Of a stretch of DNA of 28,412 nt, positions 17,280 through 26,051 are shown piece after piece. The first letter of the stretch is position 1; each line of letters starts with the position of its first letter. Source of the DNA: Bacilli bacterium. Lineage in GTDB: Bacteria; Bacillota_I; Bacilli_A; RF39; UBA660. Location of the stretch: the NCBI GenBank assembly GCA_017519965.1, contig JAFWRK010000017.1, forward strand, positions 1 to 28,412. Reading direction: 5' to 3'. The notes under the pieces were generated by a model. The model was given only the letters and a program-made list of their open reading frames with translations. It ran no database searches and was not told the DNA's origin. A program made the translations under genes and the position numbers.

Positions 17280-18701
17280 TTCATTAAAAATATTTTGCTT
17301 TAATTTTACAGTAAAGGTAGAACCTTCTCCAGGAATACTTGAAACAGATATATCACCTTCTAATAAATCTACTAAAGATTTAGTAATATTAAGCCCTAAA
17401 CCAGTTCCTTCTATATCACTATCTCTATCTTCTTCTAATCTATTAAACTTTTCAAATAAAGATTCCCTTTGAGCATCATTAATTCCTCTACCAGTATCAC
17501 TAACAGTAATAGTTAAATTACAATCGTCTTTATTATTTAAACAATTAATATCTAAGTTAATAGCACCTTCATCAGTATATTTAACAGCATTACTTAATAA
17601 ATTAGTAATAATAGTTTTAATCTTATTGGAATCACCAAATAAAGTCTTAGGAACATTATTACTAATATTAAATGTATAAGTCAAATTCTTCTGCTTAATA
17701 CGGTAATCTATATTATCATTAATGTTTAATACAATATCAGTAATATTATATTTATTATTAACTATCTCTAAATTATTATTATCCAATTGATTAACATTTA
17801 AAATACTATCTACCATATCTAATAGCTTATTTGAAGAATTAATAACTTCATCAATATCAGAATGAATATTATCTATATCACTACTATCTTTAATAACATT
17901 AGAAAAACCTAATATAGCATTTAATGGAGTTTTTAATTCATGAGACATACTAGATAAAAATTCACTCTTAGCTTTACTTGCTTTTTCAGCAGTATCTTTA
18001 GCTAAAGTAAGTTCAGCAACCATCTTCATATCAGGATTCTCAATAGTATGATACATTAAATAAGTAATAAGAGTACAATCAAGTGTTAAAGAAACTAAAG
18101 AAGGTAAAAATGCTACAATAGCAATTGATACAATAGATAATAAACCTAAAACAATATAAGGAATAATCTTATTTTTTTCTAAGTATTTCAAATTTAAAAC
18201 AATAATTAGAAAAGCTAAAAGAGCTTCAAAACCAAACATCAAAGTAATATAGCTAAATAAAATTCCACTAGCAAATAACTCCTCGGGTCTAATATCAAAA
18301 TCTAAAGATAGAAAAAACATAGGAGCACAAATTATAATAATTATAAAGATCAATCCAAATAAGCAACTTCTATAGTTTTTCTGTAAAAAGGAAGAAAATT
18401 TATCATTATGCTGTAATGAATTAAGTAATATATATATAACTAAAAATAAGAAATATATAAAGTAACAAGATCCATAAACTCTACAAAATAAATAACTAAT
18501 AAAAACTTTACCAAACAAAACAAAACACAATGGATAAATACCATTAAAAATAAGCATCAATAAGTTCCAAAATAATAATTGCTTATATATTTTATTATCT
18601 AGGTTATTAGCATTTTTCTTTGATAAATAAATTCCAATTAGAAAAACTAAAAATATCAAACAACATGCATTAATTGTAAAATTTACTTGTATAAAATTCA
18701 T
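17265..18701 (-). CDS. HK-G, 7TM sensor histidine kinase
   Basis: 478 residues. Membrane segments lie at about 7-26, 41-63, 70-94, 112-132, 145-170, 178-198 and 201-217. His254 lies in [17 protein letters not shown], with Lys where most have Arg (shared with HK-E). Boxes are [22 protein letters not shown] and GTGLGLN. The loop signature reads [15 protein letters not shown], with Asp in place of the usual Glu. A vicinal Cys pair (13-14) is in helix 1. The start is the ATG at 18699-18701 behind GGGTGAT; a GTG twelve bases earlier would overlap the HK-F stop and lacks its own site. It is the last gene of the long first unit. Confidence 0.95.
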   Translation of the reverse strand: MNFIQVNFTINACCLIFLVFLIGIYLSKKNANNLDNKIYKQLLFWNLLMLIFNGIYPLCFVLFGKVFISYLFCRVYGSCYFIYFLFLVIYILLNSLQHNDKFSSFLQKNYRSCLFGLIFIIIIICAPMFFLSLDFDIRPEELFASGILFSYITLMFGFEALLAFLIIVLNLKYLEKNKIIPYIVLGLLSIVSIAIVAFLPSLVSLTLDCTLITYLMYHTIENPDMKMVAELTLAKDTAEKASKAKSEFLSSMSHELKTPLNAILGFSNVIKDSSDIDNIHSDIDEVINSSNKLLDMVDSILNVNQLDNNNLEIVNNKYNITDIVLNINDNIDYRIKQKNLTYTFNISNNVPKTLFGDSNKIKTIITNLLSNAVKYTDEGAINLDINCLNNKDDCNLTITVSDTGRGINDAQRESLFEKFNRLEEDRDSDIEGTGLGLNITKSLVDLLEGDISVSSIPGEGSTFTVKLKQNIFNEEIII

Positions 18702-18712
18702 AAAATCACCCA

Positions 18713-20128
18713 CTAATCATTATCAATAATCTGTGAAACATTAATAATAAACGTAGAACCTTCATTATAAGTGCTATTAACAGTTATTTTTCCATCTAAT
18801 AATTCAATTAATGATTTAGAAACTGCAAGTCCTAATCCAGCTCCTTCTATATTACTATCCATGTCTTCATTTCTTCTATAAAATCTATCAAAAAGCTTAC
18901 TTATTTCTTCTTCCTTTATTCCTACACCAGTATCTGATACAGTAATAATTAAATTACATTTATCTTTATTATTAAGACAATCTACAACAAACTTAACAGA
19001 TCCATTATCAGTATATTTAATTGCATTACTAATAAGATTACTAACAATTGTTTGAATCTTTTCTATATCTCCATATAAAGTAGTAGGTAAATCAGAAGAG
19101 AAATTAAAAGAAAAATCAATATTCTTATCTGCTACTCTATTTAACATTTTATCATATAATTCTTTAAACTCATTATAAGGATTATATTTAATATTATTAA
19201 TTTGTACTTCATTTGCATCTAATTTATTAATATCTAGTATCTCATCAACTAATGATAATAACTTTTCAGAAGCAATAGTTATATCTTTAGAATCATTATG
19301 CATATCATCAACATCATTACTATCAGTAATAACTTGAGAAAGACCTAAAATAGCATTTAAAGGAGTTCTAAGTTCATGAGACATACTAGATAAGAAATCA
19401 CTTTTAGCCCTACTACTCTTTTCAGCTTCACTTTTAGCTAAAGTAAGTTCACTAATTAATAAAACATCAGGATTTTCAATAGTATGATACATTAAATAAC
19501 TAGTTAAAGTTGCAAATAAAGGAATTAAAGTTACAGGATAATATAAACTAACTACTTCAATTATAATTCCAAAAAGAACTAAAATTTTAAAAGGAAATGT
19601 TTTCTTCTTATTAGCAGTTTTTCTATTAATAAAATAAGATATAATAGCTAAAACAACTAATATAGCATCAAATACATTTGAAAATATATAACTAGGACCA
19701 ACTCCAATAGCTACGAAAACATTATCCTCTTCAATAATATTAGTAGGAAGCAATAATTGAATAAAAGATATTAATAATAAGAAAATAGTAATAAACATAA
19801 GACTTTTTTTACTAGATAATAAATCATATAATTTACTATTTTCATTACATATTAAAACAATATAGAAACAAATAAAGAAGTACCAACAATTACATGCTAT
19901 ATACAATAAAGCATTCATAATTTGAGTAAGAAATGGATGATAATGGAATTCTTTAGAAAGAATAAGCATAACTAATTGTATAAAAATAACAAAGAAATTC
20001 CAAAACAATAATTGCCTATATATCTTGTTTTCTAAATTATCCATATTTTTTTTTGAAAAATAAACGCCTACTAAAAATAGAAAAAATGCTAAAGAACATA
20101 TAGCAATAGAATAATTAGCAATTATCAT
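18713..20128 (-). CDS. HK-F, 7TM sensor histidine kinase
   Basis: 471 residues, the shortest copy, with a truncated N-terminus before helix 1. Membrane segments lie at about 4-24, 39-58, 71-94, 110-128, 147-167, 178-197 and 200-215. His251 lies in [17 protein letters not shown]. Boxes are [16 protein letters not shown] (Val at the usual Arg), FDRFYR and GAGLGLA. The linker reads [16 protein letters not shown], an unusual LL in place of KM/KL. An AAAGGAG site precedes the ATG. Gaps are 15 bp to HK-E and 11 bp to HK-G. Confidence 0.95.
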   Translation of the reverse strand: MIIANYSIAICSLAFFLFLVGVYFSKKNMDNLENKIYRQLLFWNFFVIFIQLVMLILSKEFHYHPFLTQIMNALLYIACNCWYFFICFYIVLICNENSKLYDLLSSKKSLMFITIFLLLISFIQLLLPTNIIEEDNVFVAIGVGPSYIFSNVFDAILVVLAIISYFINRKTANKKKTFPFKILVLFGIIIEVVSLYYPVTLIPLFATLTSYLMYHTIENPDVLLISELTLAKSEAEKSSRAKSDFLSSMSHELRTPLNAILGLSQVITDSNDVDDMHNDSKDITIASEKLLSLVDEILDINKLDANEVQINNIKYNPYNEFKELYDKMLNRVADKNIDFSFNFSSDLPTTLYGDIEKIQTIVSNLISNAIKYTDNGSVKFVVDCLNNKDKCNLIITVSDTGVGIKEEEISKLFDRFYRRNEDMDSNIEGAGLGLAVSKSLIELLDGKITVNSTYNEGSTFIINVSQIIDND

Positions 20129-20143
20129 AATAAATCAACTCCT

Positions 20144-21607
20144 TTATTCATTAATTATTTTTTGTGTAATAGTTACAGTAAAGGTAGTACCAAATGATGG
20201 GGAACTATTAACTGATATCTTACCTCCTAATAAATCAACCAATGACTTAGTAATAGCAAGACCTAATCCAGCTCCTTCTATATCACTATCTTTATCTTCA
20301 TCTCTACGATAAAACTTAGTGAATAATTTATCTAACTCACTATCATCAATACCTCTACCAGTATCAGAAACTGATAATCTTAGATTGCAAACATCATTAT
20401 TATTTAAACAATCAACTACTAATTCAATAGAACCATTATCAGTATATTTAACTGCATTAGTAAGTAAATTACTTATTATTTGTTTTATCTTCTCTTTATC
20501 ACCATAAAGCTTAGAAGGAAGATTATCTGATAACCTAATATTAAACTTTAAAGGTTTATCACCAATTCTTATATTAATCATATTACAAACACTATCAAAT
20601 TCCTCTGTAGGATTATAAATAGTATTAATAACTTCCATACTATTAGAATCTAATTTATTAATATCTAAAATACCATTAACTAATTCTAATAATTTAGAAG
20701 AAGCAGATAATATATCATCAGCATCTACTCTAATATCATTAAAATCATCTGAACTTTTAATAGATTCAGTTAAACCAACAATAGCATTTAATGGAGTCTT
20801 TAATTCATGAGACATACTAGATAAAAACTCGCTTTTAGCATTACTTGCTTTTTCAGCAGTTTCTTTAGCTAAAGTAAGTTCATTAATTACTTTTAAATCT
20901 GGATTCTCAATAGTATGATACATTAAATAATCAACAAGTGTTATTATCATATAAAAGAATAGAATACTTCCATAACTAGAGTTAAGAGAAAAGAGACTCA
21001 TAATATTAAAAGACCAACACAAAGATAATAAAGGTATTATAGCAGCAATAGGAAGAACTTTCTTTTTATTAATACTTTTAATATTTTTAAAAATTAATAT
21101 TAAATCAATAATCATAGAAATAATTATTGCTCCATTAAAAGTATATAGAAGTACAGATTCACCACCAATATTTAAATCAAGATGAAACTTTTCAAACATA
21201 TGAATAGTAGATATACATAATATTAAGATAAATAAAGCAATAAAATACTTTTTATAATTATTATTAATATTCTCAATAAAATTTTCTTTTTTTTCATTAG
21301 TAACAACATATATATAAAAACATAAAAATATAAACCATGATATTAAAAATACAATAGCTATTTTATAAAGAAATACTAAAATATTAAAAAGACTAGGATC
21401 ATAAGAATAATTATTCATAAGAACAACCATAGTTAAACATATAGTCAAAGTTAAAACATATAAACCATTAAATAATAATAAAAATTTATAAATTTTATTT
21501 TCTATATTATTCATATTCTTTTTACTAAAATATATTATAAATAAGAAAATATAAAAAACTAAACAACATACAGCAGAAGTTAGATTAACAATAACACAAA
21601 AACTCAT
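20144..21607 (-). CDS. HK-E, 7TM sensor histidine kinase
   Basis: 487 residues. Membrane segments lie at about 7-27, 42-65, 76-102, 120-137, 152-174, 184-206 and 213-230. His267 lies in [17 protein letters not shown]. Boxes are NLLTNAVKYT, DTGRGI, FTKFYR and GAGLGLA. Start (VNLTSAVCCLVF) and sensor loops group it with HK-B and HK-J, including a long sixth/seventh helix region with an extra short loop (MSLFSLNSSYGS). A vicinal Cys pair (14-15) is in helix 1. An AAAGGAG site precedes the ATG, 15 bp after HK-D stops. Confidence 0.95.
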   Translation of the reverse strand: MSFCVIVNLTSAVCCLVFYIFLFIIYFSKKNMNNIENKIYKFLLLFNGLYVLTLTICLTMVVLMNNYSYDPSLFNILVFLYKIAIVFLISWFIFLCFYIYVVTNEKKENFIENINNNYKKYFIALFILILCISTIHMFEKFHLDLNIGGESVLLYTFNGAIIISMIIDLILIFKNIKSINKKKVLPIAAIIPLLSLCWSFNIMSLFSLNSSYGSILFFYMIITLVDYLMYHTIENPDLKVINELTLAKETAEKASNAKSEFLSSMSHELKTPLNAIVGLTESIKSSDDFNDIRVDADDILSASSKLLELVNGILDINKLDSNSMEVINTIYNPTEEFDSVCNMINIRIGDKPLKFNIRLSDNLPSKLYGDKEKIKQIISNLLTNAVKYTDNGSIELVVDCLNNNDVCNLRLSVSDTGRGIDDSELDKLFTKFYRRDEDKDSDIEGAGLGLAITKSLVDLLGGKISVNSSPSFGTTFTVTITQKIINE

Positions 21608-21622
21608 AAAGCCAACTCCTTT

Positions 21623-23086
21623 TTATAATATTTCACTATTATCATTAACATCATTAGAACTTACAATTTCTTGAGATAGAGTAACTAAAAAAGTAGTACC
21701 TACTCCATCTACACTATCAACAGAAATCTTTCCTTCTAATAAATCAACTAAAGATTTTGTAATTGCTAAACCTAAACCTGTTCCTTCTATATCACTATCT
21801 TTATCTTCTTCTCTACGATAAAATTTAGTAAATATATTATTTAATTCTTCATCTTTAATTCCTCTACCAGAATCACTAACACTAATTCGTAAATTAGATT
21901 TATTATCCTTATTAATGCAATCAACAGATAAATCAATAAAGCCACTTTCAGTATATTTAACTGCATTAGTTAAAAGATTAAGAATAATTTGTTTTAACTT
22001 ATTTTTATCACCATATAAAGTGTTAGGTAAATCAGAAGATATTTTAGTTCTTAACTCTATAGGTTTATCTCCGATTCTAATTTTAATATTGTTTTCAATT
22101 TCATTGAATAAATCCATAGGATTATAATTAACTTTCACAATTTCCATATTATTAGATTCAAGTTTATTAATATCTAAAATACCATCAACTAAAACAAGCA
22201 AGTTATTAGCAGCTTTATAAATATCCTCTGCATCTCCACGTGAAGTCATATCTGTAGAATTATCTTTTATCATTTGAGAAAGCCCTACTATAGCGTTAAG
22301 TGGAGTTCTAAGTTCATGTGACATAGAACTTAAGAAATCACTCTTAGCATTATTAGCTTTTTCAGCAGTTTCCTTAGCTAAAGTAAGCTCATTAACTAAT
22401 TGTAAATCAGGATTCTCAATAGTATGGAACATAACATAATTAATAATAGTAACTAAGAATTCTGTTACACAAAAAGAAGGGAAAAAAGAAGCAAGTATAA
22501 ATCCACTAATCAAGAATATTAAAACGATTCTAAAAGCAAGAAGTTTTTTCTTATTATTACCATTTTTCTTTAATATAACAACAGCTACTATTAAGAATAA
22601 TAAAGCAATAACTAAAATAAAATAAAAAGCAAAATTTCCAAATCCTTCAAAATGATCGATATATCCTTCAGAATTATACATAACATCAAAAGGAGCAAAT
22701 AAGAAGAATACTAAAAAAACAGCAAGCACACAAAATAAAATTGTAAAAAATTTTTTCTTATTAACATTTAATTGTTTAACAAATTCTGAATCATTTTCTT
22801 TTATACTAATATATACATAGAATACTAAAACTACAGAGAATAATTGGAATGGAATCCAATAACCCCTAACTATCATTTGAGAAATTGCAACATCAATATG
22901 GAATAAAGAAGCTAACAAATAAAATATATGTACAAAACAATTTAGAAAGTTAAATAAAAGTAATAATTGATAAAGACTATTATCAATATTTCTCATATTT
23001 TTCTTTGAATAATAAACAATAATAATGAAGATTAGGAATAATAAACTTGAACCATTCAAAGCAAGATTAATAGCTATAGTCATCAT
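21623..23086 (-). CDS. HK-D, 7TM sensor histidine kinase (sister of HK-C)
   Basis: 487 residues. Membrane segments lie at about 9-26, 41-62, 78-95, 113-133, 149-172, 182-202 and 205-221. His257 lies in [17 protein letters not shown]. Boxes are NLLTNAVKYT, DSGRGI, FTKFYR and GTGLGLA. With HK-C it shares AINLALN.SSLLFLIFI, an RGYWIP motif in the second loop, MYxS before the fifth helix, and a linker with Phe (MFHTIENPD) in place of Tyr. Its ATG overlaps the HK-C stop by 4 bases (ATGA), so translation is coupled. Part of its ATPase domain is identical in DNA to HK-C over 71 bp. Confidence 0.95.
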   Translation of the reverse strand: MMTIAINLALNGSSLLFLIFIIIVYYSKKNMRNIDNSLYQLLLLFNFLNCFVHIFYLLASLFHIDVAISQMIVRGYWIPFQLFSVVLVFYVYISIKENDSEFVKQLNVNKKKFFTILFCVLAVFLVFFLFAPFDVMYNSEGYIDHFEGFGNFAFYFILVIALLFLIVAVVILKKNGNNKKKLLAFRIVLIFLISGFILASFFPSFCVTEFLVTIINYVMFHTIENPDLQLVNELTLAKETAEKANNAKSDFLSSMSHELRTPLNAIVGLSQMIKDNSTDMTSRGDAEDIYKAANNLLVLVDGILDINKLESNNMEIVKVNYNPMDLFNEIENNIKIRIGDKPIELRTKISSDLPNTLYGDKNKLKQIILNLLTNAVKYTESGFIDLSVDCINKDNKSNLRISVSDSGRGIKDEELNNIFTKFYRREEDKDSDIEGTGLGLAITKSLVDLLEGKISVDSVDGVGTTFLVTLSQEIVSSNDVNDNSEIL

Positions 23087-24546
23087 AATACTTCACTCTC
23101 CTCATTATTTATTGAATTACTAACTATATCTTGAGAAATAGATACTAAGAATGTAGTACCTACTCCATCTATACTATCTACTGATATTTTACCACCCATT
23201 AAATCTACCAATGATTTAGTTATTGCTAGACCTAATCCAGCACCTTCTACATCAGTATCTTTATCCTCTTCTCTACGATAAAATTTAGTAAATAAATTAT
23301 TTAACTCTTCATCTTTAATTCCTCTACCAGAATCACTAACACTAATTCGTAAATTAGATTTATTATCCTTATTAATACAGTCTACAGAAAAATCAACTGT
23401 ACCCGAATCAGTATATTTAATAGCATTACTAATAAGATTAGTAATTACCTGTTTTATCTTGTCTTTATCACCATATAAAGTATTAGGAAGATCTTCACTA
23501 AATCTACATCTAAGTTCGATAGGCTTATCTCCAATTCTAACTCCCATTACTTTAACTAAATCATTAAATACTTCTATTGGAGCATAATTAACAGAAATTA
23601 ATTCCATATTATTAGATTCTAGTTTATTAATATCAAGAATACTATCAACTAACTCTAAAAGCTTCTCAGAAGCCGTTAAAATATCCTTAGAATCCTCTTT
23701 AACAGTATCTAAGTTATCAGCATCCATAATAGATTGAGTAAGTCCAACTATAGCATTTAATGGAGTTCTAAGCTCATGTGACATAGAACTTAAGAAATCA
23801 CTTTTAGCATTATTTGCTTTTTCAGCTGACTCCTTAGCAAGAGTCAATTCATTAACAAGTTTTAAATCAGGATTCTCAATAGTATGGAACATTAAATAAG
23901 TAATAATAGTAACCAAATATTCAGTAACACACAAAGTAGTATAAATAGCACTTAGTATAAATCCAACAATAATAAATACAAATAATACTTTAAAAGGTAA
24001 TATTTTCTTTCTATCTTCTTTCTTTCTATATTTAAAAATAGTATAAGCATTAACAAATAAGAAAATAACAAATACAAGTAAGAAGTACATAGTTGCAGGT
24101 CCATCAATAGTTTCTAAATCACCTAAAGAATCGTACATAACATTAAAAGGTAAAATAAAGAACATCATAGTTTGAAATAATAAAACACCAGTTAAAATTA
24201 AATAAAACTTCTTATTATTATTTAAAAGATTTGACATAAACTTTTTATCATCATTTTTAATAGTAATAATTACATAAAACATTAAAACTATCATATATAA
24301 TTGTACAGGTATCCAATAGCCTCTAATAATTAATTTCATAATAAATACATCATTTAATCTAAACCATTGAGCTAATAGGAAAAACATATGAATAAAAGAA
24401 TTTAAAAAGTTAAAAATTAATAATAATCTATATAATGTATTATCCATATTTTTCATATTCTTTTTAGAAAAATATACAACCATTATAAAGATTAAGAATA
24501 ATAAACTAGAAAAATTTAAAGCTAAATTGATTGCAACAATTATCAT
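23083..24546 (-). CDS. HK-C, 7TM sensor histidine kinase (sister of HK-D)
   Basis: 487 residues with the same helix layout as HK-D. His257 lies in [17 protein letters not shown]. Boxes are [22 protein letters not shown] and GAGLGLA. The loop signature is FSKKNMKNMDNTLYR, where Asp replaces the common Glu, as in HK-D. The tail (NNEESEVL) ends in the HK-D start. A strong AGGAGG site precedes the ATG, 9 bp after HK-B stops. It and HK-D form the clearest duplicate pair in the array. Confidence 0.95.
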   Translation of the reverse strand: MIIVAINLALNFSSLLFLIFIMVVYFSKKNMKNMDNTLYRLLLIFNFLNSFIHMFFLLAQWFRLNDVFIMKLIIRGYWIPVQLYMIVLMFYVIITIKNDDKKFMSNLLNNNKKFYLILTGVLLFQTMMFFILPFNVMYDSLGDLETIDGPATMYFLLVFVIFLFVNAYTIFKYRKKEDRKKILPFKVLFVFIIVGFILSAIYTTLCVTEYLVTIITYLMFHTIENPDLKLVNELTLAKESAEKANNAKSDFLSSMSHELRTPLNAIVGLTQSIMDADNLDTVKEDSKDILTASEKLLELVDSILDINKLESNNMELISVNYAPIEVFNDLVKVMGVRIGDKPIELRCRFSEDLPNTLYGDKDKIKQVITNLISNAIKYTDSGTVDFSVDCINKDNKSNLRISVSDSGRGIKDEELNNLFTKFYRREEDKDTDVEGAGLGLAITKSLVDLMGGKISVDSIDGVGTTFLVSISQDIVSNSINNEESEVL

Positions 24547-24555
24547 ATAATCCTC

Positions 24556-26037
24556 CTATATAACATCCGATACTTCAGTAGTAACTGCATTACTATCACT
24601 AACAATATCTTGACTAATTTTAACAATAAAAGTAGAACCCTCACCATAAGTAGAAGAAACATCAATAGATCCATTAAATAATTCTACTAAAGATTTAGTA
24701 ATAGCAAGGCCTAAACCAGTTCCTTCTATATCACTATCTTTATCTTCATCTAATCTATTAAACTTAGTAAATAACTTAGCCATTTGTTCTTCTTTCATTC
24801 CCCTACCAGTATCACTAACTGTAATAATAAGGTTACACTTATTTTTAATATTCTGACAATCTACAGAAAAAGTAACTTTACCACTTTCAGTATATTTAAC
24901 TGCATTAGTCAAAAGATTACTAATAATAGCTTTTAACTTATCTTTATCACCATATAAAGTATTAGGAAGTAAAGTACTATAATTAGTAACTAATTCTAAA
25001 GGTTTATCTCCAATTCTAATATTAATTAAACGGATTAAATCATTTAACTCATTAATTAAATTATAATTAACTGGAACTAATTCCATCTTATTGGCTTCAA
25101 GTTTATTAATATCTAAAATACCATTTACAAGTTCAAGTAAGTTTTGTGAAGCTAAAATAATATCTTTAGAATCTTGATGAATCTCATCTAAATCATCACT
25201 CATATCTATCATTTGAGAAAATCCAACAATTGCATTTAATGGAGTTCTAAGTTCATGTGACATAGAACTTAAAAAATCAGTCTTAGCATTATTAGCTTTT
25301 TCAGCCTGATTCTTAGCTAAAGTTAGCTCATTAATTAGTTTCATATCTGGATTTTCAATTGTATGATACATTAAATGATTAATAACAGTAACAAGTACTA
25401 ATATAAACACTATAGGAACATCAAAAATTCCAAGTCCAAAAGCAAGAATAGAAATAGGTATAATAGCAAAAATAGGAAGAGCTTTTTTCTTTTCCATGTG
25501 TTTAATATTAGATAATATAAGAATTAAACAAGATACTTCCACAAACCATATACAAATATTAGTAAATAATAATAAGTTTTCTTCAACTCCAATATCAAGT
25601 CTAATTACAGAGTGCTCTAAAGCTCCATAAATACAATAAAAGAATAAGAAAATATAAGTAAATATAAATACTTTTTTCTCATTTTTTATAAAGAAATTAT
25701 AGAATTTTTCTCGATGCTGATTAGTAACAACAAGTACATATAAGAATAAGAAAACAAACCATATAACTATAAATACAACAGATGCTTTTGAAAAAATATA
25801 AGTAATTGAATAAAATAAATCTTGATTTGTAGAATAAAAACAAATAATATCAAAACTATAAAAACAAACATAACTAATAGCAGCTAAACCATTAGATATA
25901 AGCAAATGTTTATAGATTCTATTTTCAAAATTATTCATATTCTTTTTTGAAAAATATGAAAAAAATAAGAAAATAAAGAATAAAACACAACAAACAGCTG
26001 ATGTTAAATTAACATATAAAAATGGACTTAAGGTCAT
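24556..26037 (-). CDS. HK-B, 7TM sensor histidine kinase
   Basis: 493 residues, the longest copy. Membrane segments lie at about 11-30, 44-68, 77-105, 122-139, 153-176, 186-205 and 208-225. His261 lies in [17 protein letters not shown]. Boxes are NLLTNAVKYT, DTGRGM (Met for Ile), FTKFNR and GTGLGLA. The membrane half groups with HK-J and HK-E, but the dimerisation helices match its neighbour HK-A (SQNLLELVNGILDINKLEAN in both), which suggests exchange between copies. A vicinal Cys pair is at 16-17. A GGAGGTG site precedes the ATG; the tail is unusually long and acidic (VTTEVSDVI). Confidence 0.95.
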   Translation of the reverse strand: MTLSPFLYVNLTSAVCCVLFFIFLFFSYFSKKNMNNFENRIYKHLLISNGLAAISYVCFYSFDIICFYSTNQDLFYSITYIFSKASVVFIVIWFVFLFLYVLVVTNQHREKFYNFFIKNEKKVFIFTYIFLFFYCIYGALEHSVIRLDIGVEENLLLFTNICIWFVEVSCLILILSNIKHMEKKKALPIFAIIPISILAFGLGIFDVPIVFILVLVTVINHLMYHTIENPDMKLINELTLAKNQAEKANNAKTDFLSSMSHELRTPLNAIVGFSQMIDMSDDLDEIHQDSKDIILASQNLLELVNGILDINKLEANKMELVPVNYNLINELNDLIRLINIRIGDKPLELVTNYSTLLPNTLYGDKDKLKAIISNLLTNAVKYTESGKVTFSVDCQNIKNKCNLIITVSDTGRGMKEEQMAKLFTKFNRLDEDKDSDIEGTGLGLAITKSLVELFNGSIDVSSTYGEGSTFIVKISQDIVSDSNAVTTEVSDVI

Positions 26038-26051
26038 AAAACACCTCCAAT

